Shown piece after piece: positions 33,101 to 37,751 of a stretch of 64,000 nucleotides of DNA. Below the pieces are notes generated by a model. That model had not been told where the DNA came from. It was given only the letters and a program-made list of their open reading frames with translations, and ran no database searches. The position numbers and the translations under genes were made by a program. Source of the DNA: Crossaster papposus (taxonomy: Eukaryota > Echinodermata > Asteroidea > Velatida > Solasteridae); the NCBI GenBank assembly GCA_037893245.1, contig JBAIAA010000743.1, positions 496,001-560,000 on the forward strand. Reading direction: 5' to 3'. The stretch's first letter is position 1. Every line of letters starts with the position of its first letter.

Positions 33101-34140
33101 GGCGGGTTCAGGCCGATAGTACCGAGAAGCACACCCATGCATTTTTGGCCTTGCTCATGGCGTGTTTATGCGTCAGGAAACCACAAAGCTTTATTTACAA
33201 TCAACCATCTGTATGTTGGATCAGTTCTTTATAAATCTGGAATCTTGTTAATTTAAGTTTTTGGTTTGTTTTAATTCCTTCAGGAGATGAGAAAAATTGA
33301 AGAGAAAAATGAAGAGCTGACGGCAACCAACAATAAGCTTGCCGGCCACCAGAACCTGAAACAGAAGATCCAATACCACCAACATGTCAAGAATGAGAAT
33401 TGTCAACTGAAAGAGGTGAAGCCAATGTTCATGCCTAATATCGTAACTTTCAGGCGCGGGTCTTAGCTAGGTTTGTTTTTTAGCCAAGCCCCCCCCCCCC
33501 CCCCCCCTGCGAAAGGTCTAGCCCCCCTATAATAATATTGTCTTGAGAACCGCGCCTGCCAACTTCGCTCATCTTCTGATCGTATCCAGCTTTTTCTCCC
33601 AAGATCCATGCAGCAAGAGAGATTCCTTCAAAGTAGCAGGCCCGCGTATCTGAAACAAACTCCAGGTAGATCGGAGAAAGTCCTTGTCAACTTTCAGGCG
33701 TTCTTTAAAGACACTTCTTTTTTCAAAACCTCTATTAATCTGTTTTTGCATTGTTTGTATCGCTGTTCTCCAATTCGTTTCTGTATTATTATTTTTTTTC
33801 TTTGGTTCATGTCAGACGCTGGGAGCTTGGTATAGCGCGGTATAATCATTTGGTATTACATGTTTTAATATTATTATTATTATTATCTATCCTGCAGCAA
33901 ATGTGCAAGTTGAGAAATGACAATAAATTGATGAAAGGGGAACTGGAGCAGTACAAGAAGGTTCACGGTGATTTGAAGCCTTATGGAAACGGAAACGGAA
34001 ACGGGAATGGAAACGGAAATGAAAACGGCAACGAAAATGGTAACCCAATCAAAAACGGCAAAAACCATGGCAATGGAGATGACACCTTGCCCTTGGAAAC
34101 AGTTAAAGAGAACGTTGATCCCAGAACTGTCGTGTTGTGA
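82..34140 (+). CDS. KIF15: Kinesin-12 motor KIF15 orthologue, 31 exons, 5' end outside the window
   Basis: Plus-end-directed microtubule motor of the mitotic spindle; in vertebrates it works with TPX2 and backs up kinesin-5 (family knowledge). Joined exons: 82-158, 1314-1351, 2138-2235, 3238-3417, 4668-4769, 5534-5767, 7106-7164, 7316-7379, 9282-9402, 10440-10573, 11048-11203, 12332-12539, 13667-13803, 14363-14542, 15569-15799, 17015-17122, 17477-17570, 18128-18258, 18696-18890, 19697-19858, 20282-20368, 21092-21319, 22008-22154, 28795-28961, 29780-29870, 30432-30541, 31642-31767, 32042-32113, 32596-32689, 33284-33415, 33898-34140. They total 4,206 nt, and every junction keeps phase. P-loop GQTGSGKT, switch I NRESSRSH and switch II DLAGSE are present, followed by a neck and about 1,000 residues of coiled coil. 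Similarity to human KIF15 (1,388 aa) is collinear to the end, including [11 protein letters not shown] near the C-terminus. About 80 N-terminal residues lie off the left edge. The C-terminal Asn-Gly tail is unusual. Confidence 0.95.
309..697. mobile_element. R2 palindromic MITE in KIF15 intron 1
   Basis: Ends are inverted: AAAGGTAGGATACACCAT on the left and ATGGTGTATACTACGTTT on the right. The interior holds blocks shared with 37.4, 45.5 and 57.8 kb, such as GGCATCCAGCAAAAGGATTG. There is no transposase. The rest of 159-1313 shows nothing recognisable. Confidence 0.8.
1314..1351 (+). CDS. KIF15: KIF15 exon 2, P-loop micro-exon
   Basis: Only 38 nt, yet it carries the whole nucleotide-binding loop: [12 protein letters not shown]. 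The acceptor is CTTCTAG and the donor GTAAGT. It enters in phase 2 (completing Tyr) and leaves in phase 1 (opening Gly), both matched by its neighbours. Confidence 0.95.
2138..2235 (+). CDS. KIF15: KIF15 exon 3 (motor)
   Basis: Encodes [20 protein letters not shown] followed by [12 protein letters not shown]. This matches the KIF15 loop and helix after the P-loop, including the near-invariant [14 protein letters not shown]. Phase 1 in, phase 0 out; the donor is GTAGCA. Confidence 0.95.
2404..2664 (-). mobile_element. tRNA-derived SINE in KIF15 intron 3
   Basis: Read on the minus strand, the tRNA-like head has GTGGCCGGGCGGTTAAGA (box A region) and GGGTTCGAGTCCC (box B). The body includes a segment reading ACGTCCCATCCGAAGGACG on the plus strand. 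A short GAT repeat precedes it at about 2370. Confidence 0.7.
2745..2970 (-). mobile_element. Second tRNA-derived SINE (same family as 20.5 kb)
   Basis: Minus-strand tRNA-like head, seen on the plus strand as CCAACTGAGCTATCTTGCCC. The body is shared with 20465-20815, including AAATTGTCAGTATCTTTGTT. The head resembles a tRNA, but the body shows it is a SINE rather than a tRNA gene. Confidence 0.7.
2972..3121. mobile_element. R7 palindromic element with CCCTAACCCT ends
   Basis: Left TTAACCCTAACCCTGCCAG mirrors right CTGGCAGGG and GGGTTAGGGTTAA across about 110 nt. The start of a second copy lies near 3778-3800. No coding content. Confidence 0.65.
3238..3417 (+). CDS. KIF15: KIF15 exon 4 (motor, LEIYNE)
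   Basis: Sixty codons starting [20 protein letters not shown] and continuing [16 protein letters not shown]. The [14 protein letters not shown] core is a kinesin motor hallmark. Phase 0 at both ends. Confidence 0.96.
4245..4502 (+). mobile_element. tRNA-derived SINE with AAATA tail in KIF15 intron 4
   Basis: Box A is TTGGCGCAGCGG and box B GGGTTCGAATCC. The body contains TTTTCAGTCCCTGCCTGA and a (AAATA)n tail. A truncated copy lies at 45,997-46,135. Confidence 0.8.
4668..4769 (+). CDS. KIF15: KIF15 exon 5 (switch I)
   Basis: Encodes [20 protein letters not shown] followed by [22 protein letters not shown] is the switch I nucleotide-sensing motif (NxxSSRSH). Thirty-four codons, phase 0 at both ends, donor GTAAGT. 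Confidence 0.96.
4806..5008 (-). mobile_element. R1 MITE in KIF15 intron 5
   Basis: One of about ten R1 copies. R1 has terminal inverted repeats beginning TTAACCAGTTCGCGCCGG. The interior has CGTTTATATACGTCATCC at one end and GGGATTATTTTAAC at the other. Confidence 0.8.
5534..5767 (+). CDS. KIF15: KIF15 exon 6 (switch II)
   Basis: Seventy-eight codons. [15 protein letters not shown] holds switch II (DLAGSE). It is followed by [15 protein letters not shown] and the microtubule-binding segment [14 protein letters not shown]. Phase 0 at both ends. Higher GC than the flanking introns. Confidence 0.97.
5953..6603 (+). repeat. R4 inverted-repeat element with two internal minisatellites
   Basis: Ends AGAGTTGTATTCGAGTC and GACTCGAATACAACACT are inverted. 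Inside, GAGTCTCTGC/GAGTCCCTGC (10 nt) is repeated about 28 times to 6250, then CATCACGAGTC (11 nt) about 15 times to about 6413. It lies in KIF15 intron 6. The long open frames on both strands are products of the repeat. Confidence 0.9.
7106..7164 (+). CDS. KIF15: KIF15 exon 7 (motor core end)
   Basis: Encodes [19 protein letters not shown], a kinesin motor consensus segment. Phase 0 in, phase 2 out at GTAAGT. Confidence 0.95.
7316..7379 (+). CDS. KIF15: KIF15 exon 8 (motor end, neck linker)
   Basis: Completes a Lys codon, then encodes [20 protein letters not shown] plus K. This is the last helix of the motor and the start of the neck linker. Only 151 nt of intron separate it from exon 7. 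Confidence 0.95.
7514..7712. mobile_element. R5 MITE, copy 1
   Basis: Inverted ends GTGTGTAAAC and TTTTACACAC, with inner arms around GATCGTGGACGG. A close copy lies at 9001-9221 and an inverted relative at 28548-28733. A GT microsatellite abuts it at 7497-7520. Confidence 0.7.
7874..8844. mobile_element. Non-autonomous DNA transposon with perfect 22-nt terminal inverted repeats
   Basis: The left end ACCGTAATTTCCTGCGG mirrors the right end CCGCAGGAAATTACGGT, extending to 22 nt without mismatch, with TA flanking both sides. Motifs like AATAAGGCGCA recur inside both ends. The 970-nt interior is CpG-rich and has no transposase-like frame. Confidence 0.8.
9001..9221. mobile_element. R5 MITE, copy 2
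   Basis: Same orientation as the 7.5-kb copy, so the 22-nt TIR element is flanked by two R5 copies. It ends about 60 nt before KIF15 exon 9. Confidence 0.7.
9282..9402 (+). CDS. KIF15: KIF15 exon 9 (neck and start of coiled coil)
   Basis: Begins [20 protein letters not shown], matching the KIF15 neck ([10 protein letters not shown]), then [18 protein letters not shown]. Phase 1 out. The intron before it (7380-9281) is expanded by transposable elements. Confidence 0.94.
10440..10573 (+). CDS. KIF15: KIF15 exon 10 (stalk)
   Basis: Encodes a Ser/Thr/Pro linker ([13 protein letters not shown]), then [19 protein letters not shown]. This aligns with the YFQEAMLFFKKSEQEKK region of KIF15. Phase 1 in, phase 0 out. 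Confidence 0.9.
10674..11019. mobile_element. R3 MITE next to KIF15 exon 11
   Basis: Left AAAGGGATCGTATACG and right CGTAAACGATCGTCCCTT are inverted. The interior resembles the 34.9-kb copy in reverse. It ends 28 nt before exon 11, so its right end overlaps the expected branch-site zone. Confidence 0.85.
11048..11203 (+). CDS. KIF15: KIF15 exon 11 (stalk coiled coil)
   Basis: Encodes [20 protein letters not shown] then [18 protein letters not shown], a strong match to the KIF15 stalk. The donor GTGAGG follows a GTG codon, so an end three bases earlier is also possible. An R3 MITE ends 28 nt upstream. Confidence 0.93.
11344..11908. mobile_element. R6 inverted-repeat element carrying an R4 fragment
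   Basis: Outer ends CCATTTGTGAGTTAA and TTAACTCACAAATGG are inverted. Inner arms around AATTCTCCAGACCAAAG are also inverted (11630-11683 and 11779-11836). An R4 piece sits at about 11375-11590. A partial R6 copy is at 16720-16935. Confidence 0.75.
12332..12539 (+). CDS. KIF15: KIF15 exon 12 (stalk coiled coil)
   Basis: Encodes [20 protein letters not shown] then [17 protein letters not shown], matching the HPRVAKYAMENHSLREENRRL region of KIF15. Phase 0 in, phase 1 out. Confidence 0.94.
12673..12923 (+). mobile_element. R1 MITE in KIF15 intron 12
   Basis: Diverged copy: starts TTAACCAGTTCGTGTCG and ends GGCACGAACTGGTTAA, with the interior GCAAGGCCGGAAATAT. Confidence 0.75.
13187..13575 (+). 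mobile_element. tRNA-derived SINE in KIF15 intron 12
   Basis: Box A-like GGCTTGTGCGTAAAGCGC and box B GGGTTCGATTCCC, a 300-nt body and an A-rich AATAAAATAAATAAA tail. It ends about 90 nt before exon 13. Confidence 0.7.
13667..13803 (+). CDS. KIF15: KIF15 exon 13 (stalk linker and coil)
   Basis: Encodes a basic, Ser/Pro-rich stretch ([19 protein letters not shown]), then [19 protein letters not shown], the start of a coil. Phase fits both neighbours. The donor GTCAGT is weak. Confidence 0.85.
13954..14190 (+). mobile_element. R1 MITE, right end missing
   Basis: Carries the R1 interior (CACGTCACGAGCAAGGCCGG and the CTACCCACAGATGCCG block) but lacks the right terminal repeat. Confidence 0.6.
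14363..14542 (+). CDS. KIF15: KIF15 exon 14 (stalk coiled coil)
   Basis: Encodes [20 protein letters not shown] then [20 protein letters not shown], aligning with the ELTRKRQLELESELQSL region of KIF15. Sixty codons, phase 0 at both ends. Confidence 0.9.
15569..15799 (+). CDS. KIF15: KIF15 exon 15 (TITTPKK linker)
   Basis: Begins [20 protein letters not shown], matching the KIF15 IITTPTKAYQLHSRPVP linker. Continues through a Pro/Ser/Glu-rich segment to [18 protein letters not shown]. Seventy-seven codons, phase 0. Confidence 0.92.
16720..16935. mobile_element. Partial R6 element in KIF15 intron 15
   Basis: Contains GCCATTTGCGAGTTAA and AATTCTCCAGACCAAAG as in the 11.3-kb element. It ends about 80 nt before exon 16. 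The rest of intron 15 shows nothing recognisable apart from short A/T-rich stretches. Confidence 0.55.
17015..17122 (+). CDS. KIF15: KIF15 exon 16 (stalk)
   Basis: Encodes [20 protein letters not shown] then [16 protein letters not shown], aligning with the LQAKLDEEEHKNLKLQQ region. The acceptor CCTACAG at 17014 was preferred over an AG at 16927 because its pyrimidine context is better; the open frame extends upstream of both. Confidence 0.85.
17477..17570 (+). CDS. KIF15: KIF15 exon 17 (stalk)
   Basis: Encodes [20 protein letters not shown] then [11 protein letters not shown], a coiled-coil heptad segment. The donor GTGAGT leaves phase 1. Confidence 0.87.
17685..17975 (+). mobile_element. 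Retroelement 3' end with ACTC tail
   Basis: Shares about 280 nt with 28130-28380, ending CGTTAAACCCAAAACTCACTC. A shorter copy is at 46170-46243. The common 3' end and variable 5' start suggest 5'-truncated non-LTR copies (inference). Confidence 0.6.
18128..18258 (+). CDS. KIF15: KIF15 exon 18 (stalk)
   Basis: Encodes [20 protein letters not shown], matching LKSEVHDLRVVLHSADKELS of KIF15. Its last 36 nt plus the start of the intron are duplicated immediately downstream. Confidence 0.92.
18223..18428 (+). repeat. Tandem duplication of the 3' end of KIF15 exon 18 and its donor
   Basis: Two 103-nt units, 18223-18325 and 18326-18428. Each runs from the coding GAGAGAAAGAGATGT segment through the exon end GAATCTAAG and a GT donor into intron. 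The second copy keeps a GTATAG donor at 18361 but has no acceptor of its own in front of it. Confidence 0.9.
18541..18603 (+). repeat. G-rich tract in KIF15 intron 18
   Basis: About 60 nt with many runs of four or more G, broken by single A or T. It lies about 90 nt upstream of the exon 19 acceptor. It can in principle form G-quadruplexes in the pre-mRNA; no function is shown. Confidence 0.85.
18696..18890 (+). CDS. KIF15: KIF15 exon 19 (stalk)
   Basis: Encodes [20 protein letters not shown] then [16 protein letters not shown], aligning with VQLQLDNLRLENEKLLESK. Sixty-five codons, phase 0. Confidence 0.93.
19697..19858 (+). CDS. KIF15: KIF15 exon 20 (stalk)
   Basis: Encodes [20 protein letters not shown] then [20 protein letters not shown], a coiled coil matching KIF15 around LMELLEAEKERNNKLSLQF. 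Phase 0 at both ends. Confidence 0.93.
19976..20215 (+). mobile_element. R1 MITE in KIF15 intron 20
   Basis: Starts CCAGTTCGCGCCGG and ends CCGGCACGAACTGGTTAA; full R1 interior. Confidence 0.8.
20282..20368 (+). CDS. KIF15: KIF15 exon 21 (stalk)
   Basis: Encodes [20 protein letters not shown] then LQKRASEDK, matching the LEESLLATEKVISSLEKS region. Twenty-nine codons, donor GTATGT. Confidence 0.9.
20465..20815 (+). mobile_element. tRNA-derived SINE in KIF15 intron 21
   Basis: Head AGATAGCTCAGTTGGTAGAG is tRNA-like. The body ends at CGCCCTCGAACAAAGATGC, and the segment AAAGATACTGACAATTTGGG occurs on both sides. The related unit at 41.1 kb shares ACCTAGTCAATTTCCC. Box B is degraded (GTTTGAGTTC). 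Confidence 0.7.
21092..21319 (+). CDS. KIF15: KIF15 exon 22 (stalk)
   Basis: Seventy-six codons: [20 protein letters not shown] ... [20 protein letters not shown]. Phase 0. Most of this exon is repeated downstream as dead copies. Confidence 0.93.
21338..21630 (+). pseudogene. Decayed tandem copies of KIF15 exon 22
   Basis: The exon segment from ELEDTRYRC onward recurs at offsets of 162 nt (anchors 21181, 21343, 21505), with a short fourth remnant near 21600. Copy 2 has TAA at 21413-21415 where the parent has GGA. Copy 3 has TAG and TGA. Both copies keep the intronic GTTAGT donor region. Inclusion would truncate the motor, so they are non-coding. Confidence 0.92.
22008..22154 (+). CDS. KIF15: KIF15 exon 23 (stalk)
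   Basis: Forty-nine codons: [20 protein letters not shown] ... [14 protein letters not shown]. Similarity is moderate but coiled-coil character and phase fit. It precedes the 6.6-kb intron holding the nested receptor gene. Confidence 0.85.
23371..23573 (+). mobile_element. R1 MITE in KIF15 intron 23
   Basis: Starts TTAACCAGTTCGCACCGG and ends CCCGGCGCGAACTGGT. An interior deletion relative to other copies leaves about 200 nt. Confidence 0.8.
24076..24141 (+). repeat. Short tandem repeat, three units of about 27 nt
   Basis: Unit TTATTAGGATCCTAATCACT repeated with small changes. The rest of 22155-25693 holds an R1 copy and A/T-rich sequence with scattered ACATGTA motifs; no exon could be supported. 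Confidence 0.7.
25694..26632 (-). CDS. Intronless class A (rhodopsin-like) GPCR, nested in KIF15 intron 23
   Basis: 312 residues with seven hydrophobic helices. DRY is at residues 124-126, followed by LAI; the helix 4 Trp is at 152 and CW at 239-240. There is an N-terminal N-glycosylation site (NTT). Oddities: helix 2 has Asn77 in place of the near-universal Asp, CWxP reads CWLL, and NPxxY of helix 7 is replaced by GGVIL (277-281) before MQNREFR of helix 8. Met17 may be the true start, because it aligns with the only possible start of the paralogue at 37.7 kb. The shared segment [13 protein letters not shown] resembles amine-type receptors, but the ligand is unknown. It looks like one of the lineage-expanded intronless receptors described in echinoderms (inference). 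Confidence 0.9.
   Translation of the reverse strand: MTDSLTLITFSSLSITMDLSDNTTSPNILPKSLYVVIFGVNVALNLAFNSLCLLVIHRTTNIEPSTRVFMVSLTLSNIGMGLVAFFPELPFITFKDSVYFSALKIISKLFLFECLLSLLLLIVDRYLAIAYCLHYPRLMTLRRARIAVACSWVFVTVATALACVMSIIYFQHFTQVLSYVTIGAILLVLIFVVAFYLHILTIARNQARRIAQDNPAGPQRISSNSFATVAITLTFFSVCWLLHLAMTLLKQTEYEDSIHEAVWLLSATIFQVTFWMGGVILHMQNREFRKVLRRMASAGWRKLRQRCNCTRA
26860..27080 (+). repeat. Degenerate tandem repeat upstream of the nested GPCR
   Basis: About four units of roughly 55-60 nt built on GGCAAATCTTTGC, CGTTCATCCACTGAATAC and GTATCTGAA. The last unit and the 100 nt after it recur in KIF15 intron 26 at 30645-30815. Confidence 0.75.
27650..27940 (+). mobile_element. R1 MITE interrupted by a CTCA tract and an R5 end
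   Basis: R1 interior and right end are present (ends CCCGGCGGGAACTGGTT). Between them lie (CTCA)n and ACACAGCTATGTTTTGACCG plus the R5 terminal sequence, the same junction as at 28530-28580. Confidence 0.7.
28130..28545 (+). repeat. Retroelement 3' end with a 170-nt ACTC microsatellite
   Basis: Homologous to 17685-17975; then (ACTC)n from about 28363 to 28536. The longest pure tetranucleotide array in the window. It lies 250 nt before KIF15 exon 24, with an R5 element between. Confidence 0.9.
28548..28733. mobile_element. R5 MITE, inverted relative
   Basis: Ends TTGACCGGCAATCGTGG and CCACGATTGCCGGTCAA are inverted. The interior CTCTTTTGTTTATACTCTAA is the reverse complement of the 7.5- and 9.0-kb copies. 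Confidence 0.75.
28795..28961 (+). CDS. KIF15: KIF15 exon 24, followed by AT-AC intron
   Basis: Encodes [20 protein letters not shown] ... [14 protein letters not shown]. The only nearby GT donor (28987) is poor. The exon instead ends at a U12-type donor, ATATCCTTT, in phase 2. Exon 25 restores the KIF15 alignment almost without a gap. Confidence 0.85.
28962..29779 (+). other. U12-type AT-AC intron of KIF15
   Basis: The 5' site is ATATCCTTT (28962-28970), identical to the U12 AT donor consensus. The branch site is TTCCTTGAC (29749-29757), identical to TTCCTTRAC. The 3' end is AC at 29778-29779, 23 nt after the branch A, slightly longer than typical. An in-frame alternative acceptor, AG further downstream, would remove four codons (LRTR). 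All other KIF15 introns here are GT-AG. Confidence 0.85.
29780..29870 (+). CDS. KIF15: KIF15 exon 25 (stalk)
   Basis: Completes a Ser codon, then [20 protein letters not shown] and [10 protein letters not shown], matching SLEHLVTKLNEDREVKNAEI of KIF15. The donor is GTAAAA, phase 0. Confidence 0.88.
29974..30201. mobile_element. Small palindromic element in KIF15 intron 25
   Basis: Ends AGGGGCCAAC and TTGGCCCC are inverted. The interior GGTAACCTGTTTTTACTGAG recurs near 3690 in intron 4. Confidence 0.6.
30432..30541 (+). CDS. KIF15: KIF15 exon 26 (stalk)
   Basis: Encodes [20 protein letters not shown] then [16 protein letters not shown], aligning with EQLREMENLRLESQQLIEK. Phase 2 out at GTAAGA. 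Confidence 0.92.
31250..31475 (+). mobile_element. R1 MITE in KIF15 intron 26
   Basis: Starts CCAGTTCGCGCCGGATGACG and ends CCCGGTGCGAACTACATGGTTAA with a 4-nt insertion in the right terminal repeat. Confidence 0.75.
31642..31767 (+). CDS. KIF15: KIF15 exon 27 (stalk)
   Basis: Encodes [20 protein letters not shown] then [20 protein letters not shown]. Phase 2 at both ends fits its neighbours. Similarity is lower, as is usual in this part of the coil. Confidence 0.88.
32042..32113 (+). CDS. KIF15: KIF15 exon 28 (stalk)
   Basis: Short exon encoding [20 protein letters not shown] plus ELE. Phase 2 in and out. The donor GTACAA is weak, but splicing to exon 29 gives a clean Arg codon. Confidence 0.86.
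32596..32689 (+). CDS. KIF15: KIF15 exon 29 (stalk)
   Basis: Encodes [20 protein letters not shown] then [11 protein letters not shown], aligning with TLESKAFQEKEQLRSKLEEM of KIF15. Phase 0 out. Confidence 0.9.
33025..33175 (-). mobile_element. R1 MITE, truncated
   Basis: Reverse orientation, starting TAACCAGTTCGCGCCGGG and breaking off after GTGTTTATGCGTCA, about 100 nt before exon 30. Confidence 0.7.
33284..33415 (+). CDS. KIF15: KIF15 exon 30 (C-terminal coil, GHQN motif)
   Basis: Encodes [20 protein letters not shown] then [19 protein letters not shown]. This matches the conserved KIF15 motif GHQNLHQKIQY near the C-terminus, one of the strongest orthology markers in the gene. Confidence 0.95.
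33898..34140 (+). CDS. KIF15: KIF15 exon 31, terminal exon with Asn-Gly tail
   Basis: Encodes [20 protein letters not shown], then an Asn-Gly repeat (residues from 33985 to about 34062), then [20 protein letters not shown] and TGA at 34138-34140. Vertebrate KIF15 ends soon after the equivalent coil without such a tail. No AATAAA was seen in the next 400 nt. Confidence 0.92.
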   Translation, partial: QMCKLRNDNKLMKGELEQYKKVHGDLKPYGNGNGNGNGNGNENGNENGNPIKNGKNHGNGDDTLPLETVKENVDPRTVVL

Positions 34141-34607
34141 GGGAGAATTATGAATATATGAATATATGAATAATTGAATACCATTAACAGTGATGAAAGG
34201 TTTTTTTGTATACTAGAACAGAACTTTGCACTTTCAAAGTAGATAAAATGTATTTGGCATTGTGTTTGTTTTTTTTTTGTCAGTACTGGTTAATTGAGTA
34301 CGGAATCGTTTGAAAAACGGACGAGTAGACTAGTTATAGTCCACACAGTATGTGATGATTGATTAACTTTATTCAACTGTTTTACTTTATGACTTATAGG
34401 TAGACCTTAAGTTAAATATAATGCAATGTACATGTACATGTAGGTTCAATTAATGCACAAAAAGGGCAATTGAAAAAGCGTTGCCCTTCTTTGTACTAAT
34501 TACAACATGAACAAAGTCATATTTTCATCAAGAGCACTGTATCATTGCTACGTTGAGGAGAACCATTTGTTGAAGCGAAATTGGTGCATTAATTAGTAAC
34601 TTTATTT

Positions 34608-34820
34608 TAACCAGTTTGCGCCGGGATTATTTTAACATCGCCGAGCCCACGGGCGGAATTATTTTTAACGAAACTCGATCCGAAGCGGGTTCAGGCTGAT
34701 AGTGCCGGGAAGCACACCCACGCATTTCCGAACTTGAACTTGGCGTGTTTATGCTTCATCCGTTTTGAATTTGGGGAAATGTTTGCGTTTATATACGTCA
34801 TCCGGCGCGAACTGGTTAAG
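34608..34820 (-). mobile_element. R1 MITE downstream of KIF15
   Basis: Reverse orientation: TTAACCAGTTTGCGCCGGG to CCGGCGCGAACTGGTTAA, flanked by TTTTAA and TTAA. Confidence 0.8.
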
Positions 34821-34900
34821 AAAACTAGCACGTATTTTTTTATTTTACAATAAGATTAAAAGCCTAAAAAAGAGAAGTTTATTCTGTATTTAATTTTTTT

Positions 34901-35206
34901 AAAGGGATCGTATACAATTGGTAATTGGAACCCACTGTTTGTTTCAATCCTATATAGTTATAGATATATACCATAAAACTAACCTGTGAAAATTTCATTT
35001 CAAAGAGTGGTAGCGATTTGGAGATATTGCCGAAAATCTGGAGCAGTTATGTCCACGCAGGAAGAATAATCTGCATTGGAATACACTATCTGAGAAAAGT
35101 TTCTAAAAATGCATTATACTACCCCAAGCTGCTGTACTTCTTACCAAGTAAGTTTTTATTGCCATTAATTTTGCGAGTAATTACCAAACGTATACGATCC
35201 CTTTAA
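34901..35206. mobile_element. R3 MITE downstream of KIF15
   Basis: Left AAAGGGATCGTATAC, right GTATACGATCCCTTT. It is the inverted counterpart of the copy beside exon 11. Confidence 0.85.
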
Positions 35207-37319
35207 CTCCATAGTATTGAGAAATGCATTTACCACTAATTTTGAATACTGGACAGAAAATATCATCTGTCATTCGTCTGCATGTTGTGAGATGACTGTA
35301 AAACAACTGATCGAGGAATATTAAGGAATTGTTAAGGAAATGTTAAGGATCGAAGAATTGTAAAGTTCCTTGTCCCTTTATATAATATATGTGTTACATA
35401 TGATGTAATTGCACTAGTAAGCAGAAAGTTTCATTGCGTTTTAAAAATTGAAGGTTGCACATAAATAAGTGGTCATTTTTTTTCCTGTCCCAGTTTACGT
35501 CTGACATAATTTGTTTGGTTTTTATTTAGGACACATTCTTTGATGCCTTCTATCTCCAATAGCGATTACGTAAAGTAATATACTTTAAAACAAATAAAAA
35601 CAAATTGGAATGGGAAATGTGGCAAATTAATAATACACGTCAGGCGTAACTGGGACACACAAACATGGCACCAACCCAAATATGCACAGGAATGGCTTTG
35701 GACTGTCGATATGTAAAACAAAAAGCGAACATTTTTTGTGTGGTCACCTTGTAAATTATTTGTGCATGGACAATTCTGTACTCTTTTTGAGGATGAACAT
35801 TTTGAGTTTGTTTCGTTTTAACAAATTAGCAAAGGTCTTGGTCTATCAGTTTGAAGAAAGAAAACAAATGACTGCCTCTTTGAAAATTTCATTCTGAGGT
35901 ACTTTGGTGGCGTGTATGCTGCGGATTATGATTTCCTTTTCCTTTTAATTGTACAGATAATTAGGCAGTTTTGGGGAGTCGTGACCAATATGATGATAAA
36001 GTATATCTGATTTTTTTTCTCAACATCTACAGAACATTGTTGATGACCGTCTCTTAAAGGTAGGATACACCATTGACTAGGAAATGTTCTGATATTTACC
36101 TGCATTCAAAATTGTTGCACTTTATGTCATTTTAGAAAAAAATCGCGTGTTCTATTTTGATTTGATTCGATTTATTTGCAATTTCAACAATAATGATACA
36201 GATTTGACTATACTGTGTAGAATAAAAGAGCAGGGATAACGCACACAAAAAAAGGTTTACACACAATTATTTTCATTGCAGTCCCAGTATAGCCTATTGA
36301 GAACAAATTTAACACTATTTTGTAAATTTATGTATATTTACTTAATAATTTTTTTTTTTTTAATTTTAATTAATGACAACTATTAAGAATATCTCTTTTC
36401 GGATCAGATAGCACTGACATTTGCTACTAAGCCATTTTTAAAATTAATACATGACATTACTTCTTAGTTTTATGAAATAAATATATATTTTTCAGTGTTT
36501 CAGGTAATACTGAGAATTACAATCAATCCTGAACTTATACAAAAGTTGTTAAAATACTACACATTACCTGAAAACCCTCAAAAATCTTCAACTTGTATCA
36601 ATACACATGTAGTAACACCTATTAATTTAAAACCTTTCCAGGCCTCCTAAAATAATTTCATGGCATTGAAGCCTTTACAAATCTTTAAGCGACACTGCAC
36701 TGAATAAAACTAAGAGATTTACGTCATAAGAGTAATCTCGTAGCATCATTAGCTGAATTTAACAGATTATATTTTGTATAAACAAATCTCTTAAGCTCAA
36801 TTTTGAAAAAAAGTTTACTGTTCATGCTGTTTCAGGTAATAGATGGCAGTTAATTTCATAATTTAATTCCAGTGTAGAATATTTTGTTATACCCGTTCTT
36901 TAATGCGTGGCACATCAACAAAAATACATTGACTAGATCTCGTGGGGTAGTGCTGGAAATCTGTTTGAGATAATTGGGATATTTTTGAAGTGAGACTGTA
37001 GGCCTAAAAGCTACTGTCATAAAAAAATTTTGTAACGATATATAAAGTGAAAGCTCTTAGTGCGTAGTATATGTCACTTTCCTGAAAATACTTTGTGCTG
37101 TTGCTTTTTAGTTACTTTTAGAAATTTGGTTATAATAGCTTATATTCTAGTCTGTGAAGGCTAAACGCCTGTACAGTTTTTGCCCCAAAATGTATACAAA
37201 TTAATATAACCAAGTACTTTGAAAGTAATTCTCATAAAAGTACATGTATGTGTTTCATGTGTAAATAAGTTCAAAGCTCTTTTGTTATTGAGGTAATAAG
37301 ATCTTAACCCTCAACTCCC
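35207..37319. other. Intergenic, A/T-rich
   Basis: No coding exon recognised. A fragment of R2 (TAAAGGTAGGATACACCATT) lies at about 36055. The rest is low-GC sequence with poly-T runs. Confidence 0.5.
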
Positions 37320-37650
37320 TAGGGTGTGTGCAGATATCGCAACTCAGTGTACTTTAAAATATCTTACTTATTTGAAAGTAAATAATGATAGTAGGCATCC
37401 AGCAAAAGGATTGCGCTAGATATCCTACAATTGTTCCGAAAAATGGCGGAAAAAAAAAATGAACAACATAAGAACAACGGCCTGATGCCGGTTGAAAATG
37501 AACGCCGTTTTTCTTGCTTTTCTAAGCATCCATGATTATATAACTTTGGACAGGTCAGTTAAACTATATTTACTATAAAATACAACCACCACATCAACCA
37601 ATTCATGATAATTCAAGCAATTACCAATGGTGTATATCCTACCTTTAAAA
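37320..37650. mobile_element. R2 MITE copy
   Basis: Shares GGCATCCAGCAAAAGGATTG and the right end ACCAATGGTGTATATCCTAC with the 0.3-kb copy. The left terminus is degraded. Confidence 0.75.
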
Positions 37651-37751
37651 TTGAAGGATTCGCGGGACTGTTAGGGTAGGGTGTGTGAGAATTGTATCAA
37701 ATTTGAAAGGTTTGGGATTGTTAGGGTTAATGTTGTATACTATTGAAGTAA

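Noticed and set aside
33487..33506. Poly-C and poly-G runs (also 45.9, 49.8 and 62.9 kb) as signals
   Set aside because: Homopolymers of uncertain length, likely repeat-associated; nothing further supported.
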